A DNA stretch of 64,000 nt from Lenzites betulinus (GCA_022264855.1 JABYQU010000047.1:1-64000); one strand, 5' to 3'; shown: positions 11,247 through 22,565, counted from the stretch's first letter. Numbers and translations: made by a program. The notes: generated by a model from the sequence alone, not told the origin.

Positions 11247-11635
11247 GAGCAGGGATAGATTTCGTGTAGACGCACAGGCCGGCTGTCGTCCGCCATATTT
11301 GTCCAGGGCCTGTGCGCAGTACACAGGAGATTAGTTTCATGCTTAGATCTACGCGCTCAGGCAGCGTCGGCAATGTGATGATTGTGATACTCACCCTTCA
11401 CCCCGGCCGGGTTATTTCGATTGAGATTCCAACTTGGCGGCATACGCCCAACGACATCTACAGCTGCGTTCCTAGTGGGGATAGACTTGGTGAGTGTTCT
11501 CAGTGCATGCAATGATAGGGAGACGGCGTACCTCGCGTGGATCCGCCCTTGGAACCCGGATGGCACTATGTCTCAACTTGCATCTGCATTGCACCTGTGC
11601 GAAGTTGTGAGTTCTGTTCTGACTACATTACAGAC
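11247..11635. promoter_or_regulatory. Divergent promoter region between transposase and TET/JBP genes
   Basis: 389 bp separate the two start codons, so both genes are probably driven from here. No clear TATA box was recognised. Confidence 0.4.
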
Positions 11636-13406
11636 ATGTCCTCGATGGCCGCCTTTGATTTACACAAGGTAAGTGGCGAATGTTTGAACTGTATGCTTGA
11701 ACTTAGCAGCATGCCCTAACCACCGAATTCGAACAGACCCGATCGGGAAGGGAATTCTCACCCTGGGCCGGAAGTCCGGGCAGGCCCCTCTACGCTCCTG
11801 CATCCTTTGAACTCGACATGCTACTCAAAGTCGCAATCGCACACGATGAAGAGACCTCGAAAAACGAACGACGGGAGGCTGAAGCCCCCGAAGGTATAGA
11901 GGACATTGACCGCCGTACCAGCACACCGGTTCCCTCCCCAGACGCCCGCACCTCGCCAGACACCTTGGCAGTTCCCCCTGCTGCTCCCAACTCCGCGGCC
12001 ATCCCCTCCCCCTCGTTTGACAACTCGATTAGCAAGAAGCAATTCCACGACAAGCAGCGGTCAAAGGCACGACGCAAGAAGGCCCGCAACACTACTCAGC
12101 GTGCAGACGCAGCGGCAGCCAGTACGCATCAACTCAAGGGCGTTACGAAGAAGCGGCGCTACGCTGCTAAGATCTTACAGACCTCCACTGCACTCGAAGA
12201 CATCGCCGACTCACTCGCGCAGGACGCGGCCGCCACGTCGCTGAAACCAGAACATCCGATCAATACCCCGCTCTCTCTGGACATCCGGCACCTCCCCGTT
12301 ACCAGTACTGCATTCACCGCCCTGCGCGACGACCCAGAAACCAAGAACCTCGGCCTGCTGACGAAGGAGGACGGTTTGCGAGCTGGACTGGAGTGCGTGG
12401 CTTGGGACGGCAGGTACGCCAGACGCCACATTGTTGTCGCCCTCAGCCAACTAATGTCTTTCAGGGAACCGCGGCCCCTTCTCGACAAACACGGAAGAAT
12501 CTTTGCGGTACTCGCCGGAAGCCCGTATCACGACGATTGGAAAAACGTCGTGCGCGAGGCCCAAGGTCTTTATGAAGATGCGCGGCGGCAGTTCGGTACC
12601 AACGACGAGGACTACAAGCATCGCCGAGGTTACTACCCAGCAGTGGGTGCAGGGCTCTCATACGGTGGAGGGCAGCAGGTATGTCGCGTTCCTAGCCTGT
12701 TGCTATCGGCGTTCACCGTGCCCAGTTCCCCAAGAACCTCAAGATTACAGGCGTAGAGAGAGACATCGCCAATACTCTACTTCGAAGCACCGCAGTTCGG
12801 CGCATAGCCAATTTCGCTAGTGGTAAGCTTGCAACGGCATTATTTATCTCTGCGATCGCTCTGCTAACAAATCCCGTTCTTCCAGCTGCGATGCAGGCGT
12901 ACGCCCCACGGCTGTATGCACACTACAGCCGTACACTGGACGCCCTTGTAGCGTCCTCGCCCTCGATGAAGCCGAACTTCCAGAACAACGTCTTCGGTGC
13001 TGCTTATTTCAACCTCGGCCCGCGCGTGGTCACGCTCCGCCACAAGGACTTCCAGAACCTCGCGTGGGGCTGGTGCAGCGTCACGGCGATGGGCGACTTC
13101 AACCCCTCCCTTGGCGGCCATATTGTCCTGTGGGACCTGAACATGATGATTGAATTTCCCCCCGGCTCGACCATCCTCATCCCCTCTGCTCTCCTTTTGC
13201 ACTCCAACATCGCTATACAGCCGGGCGAAACCAGGTTCTCGCTCACTCAGTTCTCCGCCGGTGGTCTGTTCAGATGGGTAGAGTGCGATTTCAGGAGTCA
13301 GTACCAATATGAGCAAGCTGGAGGGGTATTGCCTTCTGGACAGGACAGGTGGAATCAGGGTATAAGCATGTACAGTACTTGGGCAGAACTTTGTGTTGAC
13401 GAATAG
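11636..13406 (+). CDS. TET/JBP-family 2-oxoglutarate/Fe(II) dioxygenase
   Basis: Predicted DNA-base oxidase of the kind that hydroxylates 5-methylcytosine or thymine, carried by the KDZ element. Five exons (11636-11668, 11737-12413, 12465-12678, 12726-12822, 12886-13406) give about 513 residues. The N-terminus MSSMAAFDLHKTRSGREFSPW leads into a basic, Ser/Ala-rich stretch, then WDGREPRPLLD and HGRIFAVLAG, typical of this fungal family. The catalytic double-stranded beta-helix is near the C-terminus: the iron-binding HxD in LRHKDFQN, a second histidine in LLLHSNIAIQ and the 2-oxoglutarate-binding arginine in GETRFSLTQF. Acceptor of exon 4 could be 12726 or 12735; both keep frame. All catalytic residues are in place. 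The substrate cannot be told from sequence. Confidence 0.88.
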
Positions 13407-13563
13407 ACACTCTGATGGCTCGTCTCAGTGAGGGCGCCTAAAAGCGTCTTAAGACGCTCCTGTGCTGAGCTGCAGTTGAGTTCGCAGCGTCTACTCTAGA
13501 GACGCCAGGCTGTTGGGCTCAATCGGCGTCACTTCGCACTTCAACCATCTCTCTCTGGCCAAT

Positions 13564-14301
13564 ATGTACCACATCATCGGTCCCATCACAAGGCAGCAAG
13601 CTCTACGTCGTGCTCGCAATAGGCGTTTCAGGGAAAAACAGGCACTGTGAGTATTGATGGTGTTCGCCTCGGCGCACTGAACTGACTATGTCCTAATAAG
13701 TGAACGCGAAAGGCTCAGGAAGGAGGCATGCCGGATGCAGCACTCCTGTGGCGCAGCTCCCGGCCCAAGTTCCGCCGTAGAATCCAACATAGCTCTCAAT
13801 ACAGCAGCCAGCGCAGAGCTTGAGGTCGGCATGCACGACGCAGAGCCAGCGCCGCGGTGAGTCCCGATCATCTGTTCAGATGCAAGACTGTTGTGTAAAC
13901 ATATCATATACATTATCAGGCCTGCAGACGAGGACATAATCTCGTACAGAGCCCAGTTGCTCACACCAGCGTTTGCTCGCTCGCTCGCTCACCTCAATCG
14001 CAAGCTTCGGATATGGTGTCTTCCCAACGACCCTCGCGCCCTTATACCTGCACTCCAGGCCGCCGCCGTTGAGGCACGTCTCAACGAAACCCAGCGTGTT
14101 CAATGGATCAGCCAGCAGGAGGATTGGGTAATCGCCGGAGACCACCTGTTAGATGACCTCGAAGACGCCATCGTCGAGCTTGCCAGCCAGGATGTATGCA
14201 AGGACGAATTACGCGCGCTCTGGCGAAGCATCTCCTCTGTCCTATTCAAGGTGCAGTGGGCTGTGAGCGCTGTTGAGGTTTACTTAGATGGATGTCGTTG
14301 A
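13564..14301 (+). CDS. Small KDZ-cargo protein of unknown function
   Basis: Three exons (13564-13646, 13701-13856, 13920-14301) with consensus gtgagt donors join in phase to 206 residues. The N-terminus is strongly basic (MYHIIGPITRQQALRRARNR, RERLRKEACRM) and the rest is helical with many acidic residues (LEDAIVELASQDV). No domain was recognised. It follows the TET/JBP gene by about 160 bp on the same strand inside the transposon, which suggests an accessory role for the element; this is inference from position only. Confidence 0.65.
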
Positions 14302-14430
14302 TTCTCCATATAATTGATGCACCACTCTAAGTTTGGGGGGAGGACACAAGGCATCTGAATTGTAGCGATACTGAAGCACACATCATACATCAAAGCAGAC
14401 ATAGATGGGGGACTAATAAAATGTCCGCGC

Positions 14431-15506
14431 TCAGGCATTCTCCATGATTGGCTGACCAACACGGCCGGCGGCCAGCTCCTGTTCATAGAATCTAGCCGCC
14501 TTCCTACGGGAACGGAAGGCGGACATCTTACGGCCAGGCAGGTTCCCCATCATGATCGCAGCCGTCTCCCTGGGCGAAAGTATGTTAGTTACCCGAGCGC
14601 GCAGAGACAATTGTACACCTACTTGTCAGTGTACACTCCAGGGTGGTCCCCTCTCACGACGACGTACGCCCTGCCTTCGGGCACAACGATCGACGACGTG
14701 GCAGTTGAAGCCAGCGAAGACAGAGTGACCGCGGGGGATGCAATAAGCCCGGCGGGGGTGTGCGCCTTGGCGACGCTCTCAGGCTTAGCCGAGGCACCCT
14801 GAGAGTTGTTCGGCGGCTGCAAGTTTGACGCCGCGTGGAGGGTGGGCGGCTTGGCCGATGCTTTGGTGCCAGGCTGAGGCGACACCCGTGAGGAGACCAT
14901 GATGGGAGAGGGCCGAGGTCGAAGAGGAGTTGAACGCACGGCGGGGGCGGGAGTGGGTAAAGCATTGGCGAGTTCCTCGCAGGAGAAGTAGGTCTCATCT
15001 GTCCCAGAGCTCGGTCCCTGTTTCTTCGAAGCACCGGAAGCCTTGGTCGGTCCCTCCGGTGTGGAAGCCGCGATTGTAGGGGATGGAGGAGGGGTTGGCG
15101 TGGCGACATCAGGCCCGAGGCCAGGCAACGCGGCGGGTCCGTAGCCTGGTGTGGGGAGGGCGGGGCGAGGATGGACAGGCGGGGTCCAGACGCCGCGCAA
15201 AGGTCCCCAGTCCGGCCCCTCAAGCCACGCCTGACGAGCCCGCTGGAGATTCTTGAATCCTTTGAAGAGGGTGCCCGGGAACCCAGAGGTGAGTGCTCCA
15301 CATATGCCCCTGTATTTCAAGACCGCCGGTGAGCTGTATTCAAAGGAAGATGAGGCTACAACGTACCAGCCGAACACTATCCCCATCGCCCTCCCATGCC
15401 AAACGACGTAGATAATCTCTCCCTTATGATACTCGCCGATGGGGACGATTTCCCCGGATTCATCGTAGATGGGGTGGGCCCCAGCTGAACGGCCACCGCA
15501 TCCCAT
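14431..15506 (-). CDS. KDZ-cargo protein with two RNase H1-N (viroplasmin)-like domains
   Basis: Three exons (15506-15367, 15309-14623, 14569-14431) give 321 residues. The first domain reads YVVWHGRAMGIVFGW, then after the intron SGFPGTLFKGFKNLQRARQAW; the second, at the C-terminus, reads YVVVRGDHPGVYTDKE, NLPGRKMSAFRSRRKAARFYE. Both fit the pattern of the caulimovirus viroplasmin / RNase H1 N-terminal fold, which binds RNA:DNA hybrids or dsRNA. Between them lies a ~190-residue Pro/Ser/Ala-rich linker. No RNase H catalytic domain is attached. The start at MGCGG was chosen; an upstream in-frame start at 15704 would overlap the promoter of the divergent gene. Its role in transposition is unknown; domain calls are from motif pattern only. 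Confidence 0.7.
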
Positions 15507-15737
15507 TGCCGGATGGTTTCTGGATTGATTCTGGAGGCCATACGAGCGGGGGGATGAGAACAGATGGCAGTTTGAGAACAAGTTGCCTGGGAGCGGGTTC
15601 CTCGCGTATGGATTTAAATAACGTGACCGTAACGAGTGCCTTGCGGTCAGCACGTGTGCGCGTTGAGTGCCGAGTCTTGCGCGCTTAACACTCTGCTCGC
15701 CCACTCCGGTCTGCTGCTCGCTGCGCTCTGCCTAGCT

Positions 15738-18700
15738 ATGCCCGTCAGATATCGCTCATCTGCAGCTGTCCGGAAGAAGAGGACGTCAAAGCGGAAGAAG
15801 AAGGGCGGAAAGGCCGGGAACCAGGGGCTCTTCCACGGCCAGCGCAAGGAGTTCATGGACCGCTGGTTCTCGCGCTTCGTGGATGTCATCGACCAACCTA
15901 ATGCCACCGTCAACGAGTTCTGGCAAGATCTCTTCGAAGAATACTGGGCTACATTCCCGTGGCTTCTTCCTCTCGATAAGGAGCCGGATGAAGAGGGCGA
16001 CTGGGATGAACCGGAGGAGATGTCGGAGGACATGCAGGAGCAAAAACGGGGAGTCATTGGCAAGATACAGCAGGTACGTTCGCTGCATAATGCCTATTGT
16101 GATTGGTGCATGATGCATTCTCTTTAGCAAATTAAGAACCACATGCGCTACCGCAGGAATGCCCGCTCGCGTAAGGAACAAAACCCGTGGGCAGGCGTCC
16201 TCGACTCCTTGCGCCATCATGCCACCATTGCTCCACCGCGCAAACTCCCGCCTTGGCAGCTCTATATGACTCTGAAGGCGACTGAAGTATCGGAAGTCTT
16301 CGACGAGCGATGGCCGGCAGCAGGGCTCAGGGACTCTGAGGGGCTTAGCTTCCGCGCAGCTATTGCGCGCGAGTTGTTACGCGCAGAATCGGATGACTAC
16401 AAGAAAGAGCTCCGGGACGAATGCGACCGTCGTCACAATGAGGACTTGGAACGGATGGCGGAGTACATCCCTCCTGACGGTCCCTCAGATGCGGAGCAGC
16501 AAATAGCGTGAGTGCCGTGCTACTACCTCTAGATGACGCGCAACTTACAGTCTTGTATAGGGCTCGCGATCAGCTTGCAGTCGTCGTGCAACCTCTGCTT
16601 GAGATGCTCCGGGCCTACACGGGAATGTACTTCACTCTCATTGCCGGTGTCCCCAACATCACGGACCAGAAGGAATTTTGCTTGAAGATGTAAGTTACAC
16701 TCAGTCGCAGCAGACATGAATTACACTAACCTTCATCCTCAGTATCAACGCCGGTAAGACTGCGGGGCCAGTCGGTCTTCATTGGTACCAATACGAGGGT
16801 CAACGCTTCAGCGACGACGTCATGCAGTCCTTCACACGATTCCTCATGGCAACCCCTGGTATGTATCCCCGTTTGTTACCTAACGTCCTGCATGGCTGAT
16901 TGATGTTATAGAATATGCACAACGGCAAGCTACTCTCCAAACCTCATCGACACCATCCACGCTCTCAACTCCTACGACACTCTCCTCCCTTGGCCTCAAC
17001 CTCGCAGCTCCTCCGAGTACAACACCCACCCCTCCGGTAGCTACGACACAATTATCGACTGTACCTGCCGGTGCGTCGGTGGCTCAGAGACGTAAAGGCA
17101 AGGCAGGGCAGTCTGGGAAGAAGAGACAGGGAAAAGGGAAAGCCCGTGCGCGTGACTCAGACGAGTCTTCGGCGGAAGAATGGGAGAGTGACTCTCGGGA
17201 CAATGACGACGAGGTGGATGAGCTACTCGGTGATGACGATGAGGACGAACTCGAGGAAGACGACGACCTTGGCGCGGACGACGAGGACGAGGACAACGAG
17301 AACGATGACGAGGACGACGACTACTACTGGCTTGGCCTGGACGAAGACGACATACCTACTATGGAGGAGCTTGGCGTAGGCCCAGTGATGGCAGTCGAGC
17401 TCGATGCTATGACTGAAGCTGCCCGGCGCCGGTGGCTCGTCGAGGCCGGGGATTTGCCCACGTTTGAGCGGGTCGCCTATATCAACAGGAAAGAGCACAC
17501 CGCCAATATGCGCCGTATCCGCGAGGAGGTCGGGTTTCTGATGAAGCCATCGAAAAAACCCACCCCGCCTGCTGCAAAATCTGCAGTCGCCACTCGCCAA
17601 TCTTCGCGCCTGCGTAAGGCCGCAACGTCCAACGGTGGGACAACATCAGCAACCACAACAACCACCGCGGGCGCGACGGCCACCACCGCGGGCACGACGG
17701 CCACCACCGCGGGCACGACGACCGCCGCCGCGGGCGCGACGACCGCCGCCGCGGGCACGACGACCGACGCCGCGGGCACGACCGCCGCGGGCACGACGAC
17801 CGACGCGGGCACGACGACCGACGCGGGCACGATGAGCGCCGCGGGCACGACCACGACCGCCGCGGGCACGACCACGACCGCCGCGGGCACGACCACGACC
17901 GCCGCGGGCACGACCACGGCCGCGGGCACGACCACGACCGCCGCGGGCGCGACCACGACCGCCGCGGGCGCGACCACGACCGCCGCGGGCGCGACCACGA
18001 CCGACGCGGGCACGACGACCGCCGCCGCGGGCACGACCGCCGCGGGCGCGACCACGACCGCCGCGGGCACGACCGCCGCGGGCGCGACGACCACCGCCGC
18101 CGCCACCTCAGGCTCGACAACAGCTACCGGAGCCGCGACGGCTCCAGCAGCCGCGACAACTCCGACGTTGCTCACAGCGGCCACGCCCACTCCGGCAGCT
18201 TGCACTACGCCCCCAATGCCAGCAGAGGCAGTGGCGACCACGCAGGAAAGCGCATCTGCAATCGTATCCTCTAGCGCGCTCACAACGGCAACAATTGCGC
18301 CAACAACAAGCGCAATTTCTCGCCCCCGAGAGTGGAGTGGCCTGTATGGGTCAGCGAGGTGTATGAACACCTTGCAGCGCGTGGGTATGGTGACGAATAC
18401 CAAGGGGCGCTGGAAGGCTGGGTTGTCTTGGAAGGGACTTACAAGTGGGAGACTCCGGTGAGCTTCCTTGCCACCAATCTCTCGCATTGGACGTTGACTA
18501 ACATCTTTAAAGACTCAAGGGCTACCCACTGCAAACCGGCCAAAGGAGGTCAGCGAGTGGATGAAGTGGGGGCGCAAGCTCAACCGCCTCCCATCCATGC
18601 CTCAGGACGTCAACTTCGCCAAGTCCTGGTGGGCATGGTGGAGATCTCTCCAGCCAGGGTGGCGCACATTCGGCGAAGACGGCCGTCCTCTTCCACTTCA

Positions 18701-18997
18701 TGGCGCTCAAGGCGAGTGGGGGGAACTTGTCAGGCCTGGTAAGAACGGAATCATGCTGGTACTTCTCACTCTGGCATGGTGGAAGGACGTGATCAGTCCG
18801 GCGACGCTTCAAGACTGGCATCAGGCGGTGACCGATGTTTGCTGGGTTGTCACTCAGATGGGAGCTAGTGGTCGAGTCTCCGGGTGAGTGGCGCGGCCGT
18901 ATAGTATTATTGCTCATACTCAACAAGTCGTAGCATCAAGCGTGGACGAGGAAACGATGGCACGTCGTCCTCACGGTCTGCTAAGCGTCGCCGCTAG
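15738..18997 (+). CDS. Large KDZ-cargo protein with acidic and Ala/Thr repeat regions
   Basis: Multi-exon gene: 15738-16073, 16128-16507, 16561-16689, 16743-16858, 16912-about 18263, about 18311-18462, 18518-18883, 18934-18997. The N-terminus is basic (MPVRYRSSAAVRKKRTSKRK), followed by WFSRFVDVID and INAGKTAGPVGLHWYQYEG, an acidic run (DDDEDELEEDDD, 17220-17330), an Ala/Thr/Gly low-complexity region, then a Trp-rich C-terminal domain (EWPVWVSEVYEHL, WWAWWRSLQPGWR, LTLAWWKDVI) and a basic tail (SAKRRR). Proteins of this layout are common next to such transposons in mushrooms, but the function is unknown to me. Around 18264-18325 the frame changes: either a 47-bp intron (gtatcc...acaag) or a one-base slip in a run of five C. 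Confidence 0.7.
17640..18110 (+). repeat. GC-rich coding repeat (Ala-Ala-Gly-Thr-Thr units)
   Basis: Tandem copies of a 15-24 bp unit around gccgcgggcacgaccacgacc encode AAGTTT-like peptides. The pattern is imperfect, with units of differing length, as expected from slippage. Confidence 0.85.
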
Positions 18998-19168
18998 TGG
19001 ATTACATGACAACATCCTTCACCGCCCTTGTATCTGTGCACTTCCCTGTACCTCGTTCCCCATGATGATCCTTTATAACTCTCCGCCTAGCCCCCTTGTA
19101 TACATTTACTTCTGTAGTTGTGCAATCTACATGTAACCAGGCGCTCTCCAAGGGTATAAACCCCATGG

Positions 19169-19566
19169 TAGATCATCCCCGAGGTGCCCGAGAGGCTGGT
19201 AGGTGGCCGGGCGCTCTCCCAGGACATCCCCGAGGTGCCCGGAGGCTGGTAGGTGGCCGGGCGCTCTCCCAGGACATCCCCGAGGTGCCCGGGAGGCTGG
19301 TAGGTGGCCGGGCGCTCTCCAAGGGCATCCCCGAGGTGCCCGGGAGGAGGAAGGGGCGCCCGGGCGCTCTGTATACACTACGCGAAGCTGAATAATACGT
19401 CCGGGAGGCGTTTACGCGGTGCGCGCGACATATTACACACGAATTACCGCTTTAGGACATGTGCCGAGGTGCCGAGAGGGCCCAGTAGTAACCCCGCGCC
19501 TCGCCAAGGGGGCGCCTAAACGTACGGTCTTTGGTGCATCACGGGGGGTGGGCGCTGTACGGCCTC
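19169..19566 (-). repeat. Right terminal inverted repeat of KDZ element
   Basis: Reverse complement of 7012-7410 with few differences, including the same 51-bp subterminal tandem units (about 19180-19345). Confidence 0.9.
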
Positions 19567-19576
19567 TGATGCATCA
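19567..19576. repeat. Right flanking TGATGCATCA of KDZ element
   Basis: Second copy of the palindromic 10-mer at 7002-7011. Confidence 0.6.
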
Positions 19577-19860
19577 TCGCTACAACAGCAGCTGGGCGGA
19601 GTCCCCGGTCGTGGCCGTTGGGTAGGTCGCCGATAGGAAGGTACCTCTACTCCGTCGAAGCGTTCTTTGGTCCGTCGCAGAGCGTAAAGCTCGTACTCCA
19701 GCTGTGCGATCCGGTCCTCCGTCGCAAGCGCAAAGCCACTCGCCGTGTACGGGTCCTCTGCGATCTCGAACACCATCTGCGACGCCGGCCGCGACGCGAG
19801 CTGATTGGGATTGCGACGATGCCACTCGTAGACTCGATCGCGCATAGTGAGGCCATTGAA
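19577..19860 (-). pseudogene. C-terminal part of Gag, element 2
   Basis: Minus strand reads FNGLTMRDRVYEWHRRNP, then an acidic/helical stretch (ATEDRIAQLEYELYALRR) and a Pro-rich tail (SYRRPTQRPRPGTPP). It is the continuation of the Gag at 22572-23530, separated from it by the foldback element. If the foldback and one copy of ATTGAA are removed, the two Gag halves join but are one base out of frame, so this copy is probably dead. Confidence 0.65.
19855..19860. repeat. Target-site duplication ATTGAA, left of foldback element
   Basis: ATTGAA occurs again at 22566-22571, directly after the right end of the foldback element. Confidence 0.6.
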
Positions 19861-19861
19861 G

Positions 19862-22565
19862 CACTTGTGGTTGCCACCATAATAATATAATCCCCCACCA
19901 GACTGGTGCACACCTCGTGTATTTTGTGATCACCACTTGTAATTGTTTAACGCTACCCAGCCATTGTATTATAAGTGTCAAGTATTATATTATAAGGACC
20001 ACCTATTGTACAATCCCTGGGCAGTTTGTTTTTGATACTGTGGGCGCGTATTTGGGATTGTACAATCCCTGGGCAGTTTGTTTTATATTCTGGCAGCTGT
20101 GCCTGGTTTGCGTTTATCCATTATACAATCAGTGCCTGCTTGTAGGTCCCTGTTTACCGCTTAATGGGCGCTTTTTTGGCTTCCTAATAGGGTAGGCATA
20201 CCAAATGACCGCATTTGGGCGCTTTTTTGGCTTCCAAATGGGGCAGGGCCTACTACCACCCCCTGGGGGCTCCCTTTTGGCCCCCTGGGTGCATTATTGC
20301 CCACTTTGTGCCCTATGTATATGTGGTGATCATGATACATATCAGGGTGTTCTGTGGGGGCTAAAAACCGACCAAAAGCAGTCAAAAAAGCGAACCCAGG
20401 GCAGGGGTCAGCAGGTCCTGGTAGGTGCATGCAGCATATTATTGGTTCCTCTGGGCCCATTATGTTGATCAATATATCATTTGAAAGCTATAGCACAGGG
20501 CTTTCTGGGACAGCTATTTGCATAGCCCCCGATGCTGTACTGATGAAGATATGGCCTTTCGCATTTTCGCAAAAAGCAGCCGTTTTGTTTGCTCAATAGC
20601 TCCTGATCCAGGGCACATATAAATCCACCCTATACACCGTTAGATTTGTATTTAGCAGACCTTTGAACAGGCCTACTCTCAGGATATTCCATCCACATGT
20701 ATTCTGCCCTCCTCCTGCCTCCCTGCCAATAGATCACCCTCCAGGGCCCTCAGTTCCTAATGGATTCCCTTGAAAGCCTTTGTAGTGTGTACTGGCAATA
20801 TATCCATACATATTGCCAGCTTGGCATGGTTTAAATGGCCTACCCCTTACGTGCCCTCTTGCTGTACATTTGGGGCACTTCCAGCTTGTTTGCTCCATAA
20901 TATTATATCCTGTACAGATATGGCCCTGCTCTCTTTTGCATGTTGTCTGTGTATACTATAGCTACCATAAATGTGCTCAAAAGTGTTATCATACATCTAG
21001 ATCTCTTATAGGCTCCTTATCAGTAGCCCACAGTGTAGCCCAATCTATCGCTTTTGGGGGCATATTATTTAGATCAGACAGCACAGCTGTACTGGCATAG
21101 TGTTCAGGATTACATTGCACCAAACATCATGAGATTTGGTGGAGAAGTGACGGAGGTATGGGCAGAATATCCCAAATGGTGGTCTACATGCTTAAGCACA
21201 GCTTACAGCAGTGCATTCATGTATTCTTCACCAACTGCATCAGAGGCTGTTCTGAGTGTTCCTCCATACCTCCGTCACTTCTCCACCAAATCTCATGATG
21301 TTTGGTGCAATGTAATCCTGAACACTATGCCAGTACAGCTGTGCGTCTGATCTAAATAATATGCCCCCAAAATGCGATAGATTGGGCTACTTGTGGGCTA
21401 CTGATAAGGAGCCTATAAGAGATCCAGATGTCTGATAACAGTTTTGAGTGCATTTATTGGTAGCTATAGCATACACAGACAACATGCAAAAGAGAGCAGG
21501 GCCATATCTATACAGGATATAATATTATGGAGCAAACAACTGGAAGTGCACCAAATGTACAGCAAGAGGGCACGAAGGGGTAGGCCATTTAAATCATGCC
21601 AAGCTGGAAATATGTATGGATATATTGCCAGTACACACTACAAAGGCTTTCAAGGGAATCCATTAGGAACTGAGGGCCCTGGAGGGCGATCTATTGGCAG
21701 GGAGGCAGGAGGAGGGACAGAATACATGTGGATGGAATATCCTGAGAGTAGGCCTGTTTAAAGGTCTGCTAAATACAAATCTAACGGTGTATAGGGTGGA
21801 TTTATATGTGCCCTGGATCAGGAGCTATTGAGCAAACAAAACGGCTGCTTTTTGCGAAAATGCGAAAGGCCATATCTTCATCAGTACAGCATCGGGGGCT
21901 ATGCAAATAGCTGTCCCAGAAAGCCCTGTGCTATAGCTTTCAAATGATATATTGATCAACATAATGGGCCCAGAGGAACCATTATATGCTGCATGCACCT
22001 ACCAGGACCTGCTGACCCCTGCCCTGGGTTCGCATTTTTGACTGCTTTTGGTCGGTTTTTAGCCCCCACAGAACACCATAATATGTATCATGATCACCAT
22101 ATATACATAGGGCACAAAGTAGGGCAATAATGCGCCCAGGGGGGCCAAAAGGGAGCCCCCAGGGGGTGGTGGTAGGCCCCTGCCCCATTTGGAAGCCAAA
22201 AAAGCGCCCAAATGCGGTCATTTGGTATGCCTACCCTATTAGGAAGCCAAAAAAGCGCCCATTAAGCGGTAAACAGGGACCTACAAGCAGGCACTGATTG
22301 TATAATGGATGAACACAAACCAGGCACAGCTGCCAGAATATAAAACAAACTGCCCAGGGATTGTACAATCCCAAATACGCGCCCACAGTATCAAAAACAA
22401 ACTGCCCAGGGATTGTACAATAGGTGGTCCTTATAATATAATACTTGACACTTATAATACAATGGCTGGGGTAGCGTTAAACAATTACAAGTGGTGATCA
22501 CAAAATACACGAGGTGTGCACCAGTCTGGTGGGGGATTATATTATTATGGTGGCAACCACAAGTG
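19862..22565. mobile_element. 2.7-kb foldback (long inverted-repeat) element
   Basis: Two arms of about 1.3 kb each (19862-about 21165 and about 21265-22565) are near-perfect reverse complements, with a ~100-bp centre. The ends read CACTTGTGGTTGCCACCAT... and ...ATGGTGGCAACCACAAGTG, flanked by ATTGAA on both sides. The arms are AT-richer than the surrounding element and hold repeated words such as TTGTACAATCCCTGGGCAG (20010-20110). No ORF of any length that looks coding is present, so it must be mobilised by a transposase encoded elsewhere. It sits within gag of the LTR element. The superfamily could not be assigned; a 6-bp duplication is only suggestive. Confidence 0.85.

Larger units (their letters stand above)
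7012..19566. mobile_element. KDZ-superfamily DNA transposon with TET/JBP cargo
   Basis: About 12.55 kb, bounded by near-identical ~400-bp inverted repeats (7012-7410; 19169-19566) starting GAGGCCGTACAGCGCC and flanked on both sides by TGATGCATCA. Inside are five genes: transposase (-), TET/JBP dioxygenase (+), small ORF (+), a two-domain RNase H1-N-like protein (-) and a large low-complexity protein (+). Association of Kyakuja-Dileera-Zisupton transposons with TET/JBP genes is established in basidiomycetes; here both termini and the genes are present, with frames intact after splicing (one uncertain spot in the last gene). The element sits in an LTR retroelement, so it is younger than that. 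The two TIRs differ at only a few positions, which suggests a recent insertion. Confidence 0.9.

Noticed and set aside
17477..18487. Long minus-strand ORF (336 codons, Ala/Val/Pro-rich)
   Set aside because: It is the mirror of the plus-strand Ala/Thr minisatellite and has no splice or start context.
20010..21761. ORFs of 60-105 codons in the foldback arms
   Set aside because: AT-rich, mirrored in both arms, no motif or splice pattern; not considered coding.
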